A stretch of DNA of 5,404 nucleotides, taken from contig JBFYZZ010000094.1 of NCBI GenBank assembly GCA_041309225.1, positions 1 to 5,404 of the forward strand, written 5' to 3'. The stretch is from JAFGLY01 sp041309225. Its GTDB lineage: Bacteria; Myxococcota_A; UBA796; JAFGLY01. Below, piece after piece: positions 4,797 through 5,404 of the stretch. The first letter of the stretch is position 1. The number at the start of each line of letters is the position of its first letter. Below the pieces are notes generated by a model. That model did not search any database. It had not been told where the DNA came from and saw nothing but the letters and a program-made list of their open reading frames with translations. The translations under genes and the position numbers were made by a program.

Positions 4797-5404
4797 ACGG
4801 CCCCGAAACCGACACCGACGCCGACCTGGTTCCAGAGACTCCTCGGAGGCCTGGGGCTTTGGAGGCCGGACCCGTCGCCCGATGCGGAGGACTACGGTGC
4901 TGACTACGGCGCGGCGGGGGACCTGCCCCCGCGCTACTCGCCGGACGATGCGGCGTCGGCGGCCGAGGTCTTCAGCTGGGTCTACGCGGCCATCCTGCGC
5001 CGGAGTGCGGCGATGGCCCGGCTGCCGATCCGGGTGTTCAGGTACACCAACGGCAAGCGCGAGGAGCTGCCCGACCACTGGCTGCTCACGCTCATGGAGC
5101 AGCCCTCGACGGTCGTGGACGGCCAGGTCTGGCGCCGGGACCTCTACTGCGACCTGCTGCTCACGGGCGACTGCTACGCGAAGGCGGTCAACCCGCCCGG
5201 GCTGTCGAAGGGCATCGGCAGCCTGCAGCGGCTGCACCCGAAGCGGGTGACGATCCAGACGGCCCGCGGGGGCATCGATGCGTACCTGTACGACCTCGGG
5301 GGCGAGCGGGCGCGGCTCGACCCGGCCGTCGTCTGCCACGTCCGGCTGCCGAGCTTCCGGAGCGACCCCGACCAGTTCTTCTACGGGGTCGGTGCGATCC
5401 AGCC
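4797..5404 (+). CDS. Phage portal protein, N-terminal part, cut by the window end; start codon non-canonical or lost
   Basis: The portal forms the ring at the capsid vertex through which terminase pumps DNA. The frame is open from 4791, just after TGA 4788-4790, to the window end. It has strong coding bias throughout. Recognisable portal features are a short N-terminal helix (TWFQRLLGGLGLW), an acidic linker, the conserved helix AAEVFSWVYAAILRRSAAMA running into LPIRVFRY, DHWLLTLMEQPS, then DLYCDLLLTGDCYAKAV and LQRLHPKRVTI, all in the order seen in HK97-like portals. The first ATG, GTG or TTG in frame is ATG 5013, in the middle of the conserved helix, which would remove about 70 residues of portal-like sequence. 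I placed the start at ACG 4797 because GAGG (4782-4785) lies 11 bases upstream and the resulting N-terminus, APKPTPTPTWFQRLL, is natural for the family. CTG 4851 is another option. The homology is firm; the start is not. Confidence 0.85.

Noticed and set aside
4882..5250. A 122-codon plus-strand frame inside the portal region
   Set aside because: Its product is mostly Arg, Thr and Ser in low-complexity runs. The portal frame over the same bases has clear homology and codon bias.
2484..5339. A 951-codon open frame on the minus strand opposite the terminase and portal genes
   Set aside because: It is antisense to well-supported genes, its product is rich in Arg, Pro and Gly with no recognisable domain, and long stop-free antisense frames are expected in DNA this GC-rich.
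1..5404. tRNA genes, insertion sequences or attachment sites
   Set aside because: I saw no tRNA-like cloverleaf, transposase or integrase reading frame, or terminal inverted repeats in the window.

Overview
The window is a compact piece of a tailed double-stranded DNA phage or prophage from a very GC-rich host. Base composition looks close to 70% G+C by eye, third codon positions are almost all G or C in the real genes, and GTG starts are common. A promoter between the terminase and portal genes matches the Streptomyces-type vegetative consensus (TTGACR, 16-18 nt, TAGRRT). This points to an actinomycete host, although other GC-rich hosts cannot be excluded. All recognisable genes are on the plus strand.

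Layout. A small unrecognised reading frame (1-186) ends in a GTGA overlap with a helix-turn-helix replication initiator (183-1277). That gene carries six 17-bp iterons, an 18-bp palindrome and a 12-bp tandem repeat inside its coding sequence, and I read this as a phage replication origin embedded in the initiator gene, as in lambda O. A 71-codon reading frame (685-900) lies wholly inside the same stretch in the +1 frame, with its own ribosome binding site and much better codon usage than the frame it overlaps. It ends in a GTGA overlap with a possible restart (897) of the initiator's C-terminal domain, which resembles a helicase-loading module. A DnaB-type replicative helicase follows (1274-2722), starting in an ATGA overlap. 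After a short AT-rich gap come the small terminase (2764-3195) and the large terminase (3192-4700), again overlapping as GTGA. A non-coding gap of about 96 bases holds a consensus promoter with a dyad over its -35 box and leads into the portal gene, which runs off the right edge.

How the genes work together. The HTH protein probably binds the iterons within its own gene. The loader-like domain and the DnaB helicase would then open and unwind the origin. The two terminase subunits and the portal form the genome-packaging motor. The replication genes look translationally coupled. The portal, and presumably the structural genes beyond it, has its own promoter.

Nothing here is clearly a new defence or mobile system. 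The most unusual feature is the iteron-bearing gene. Its repeat unit is 17 bp, not a multiple of three, and all three frames are open through the array. Iteron copy number therefore decides which frame, and which C-terminus, the initiator gets. The second oddity is a portal gene whose reading frame has no ATG, GTG or TTG at its natural beginning.
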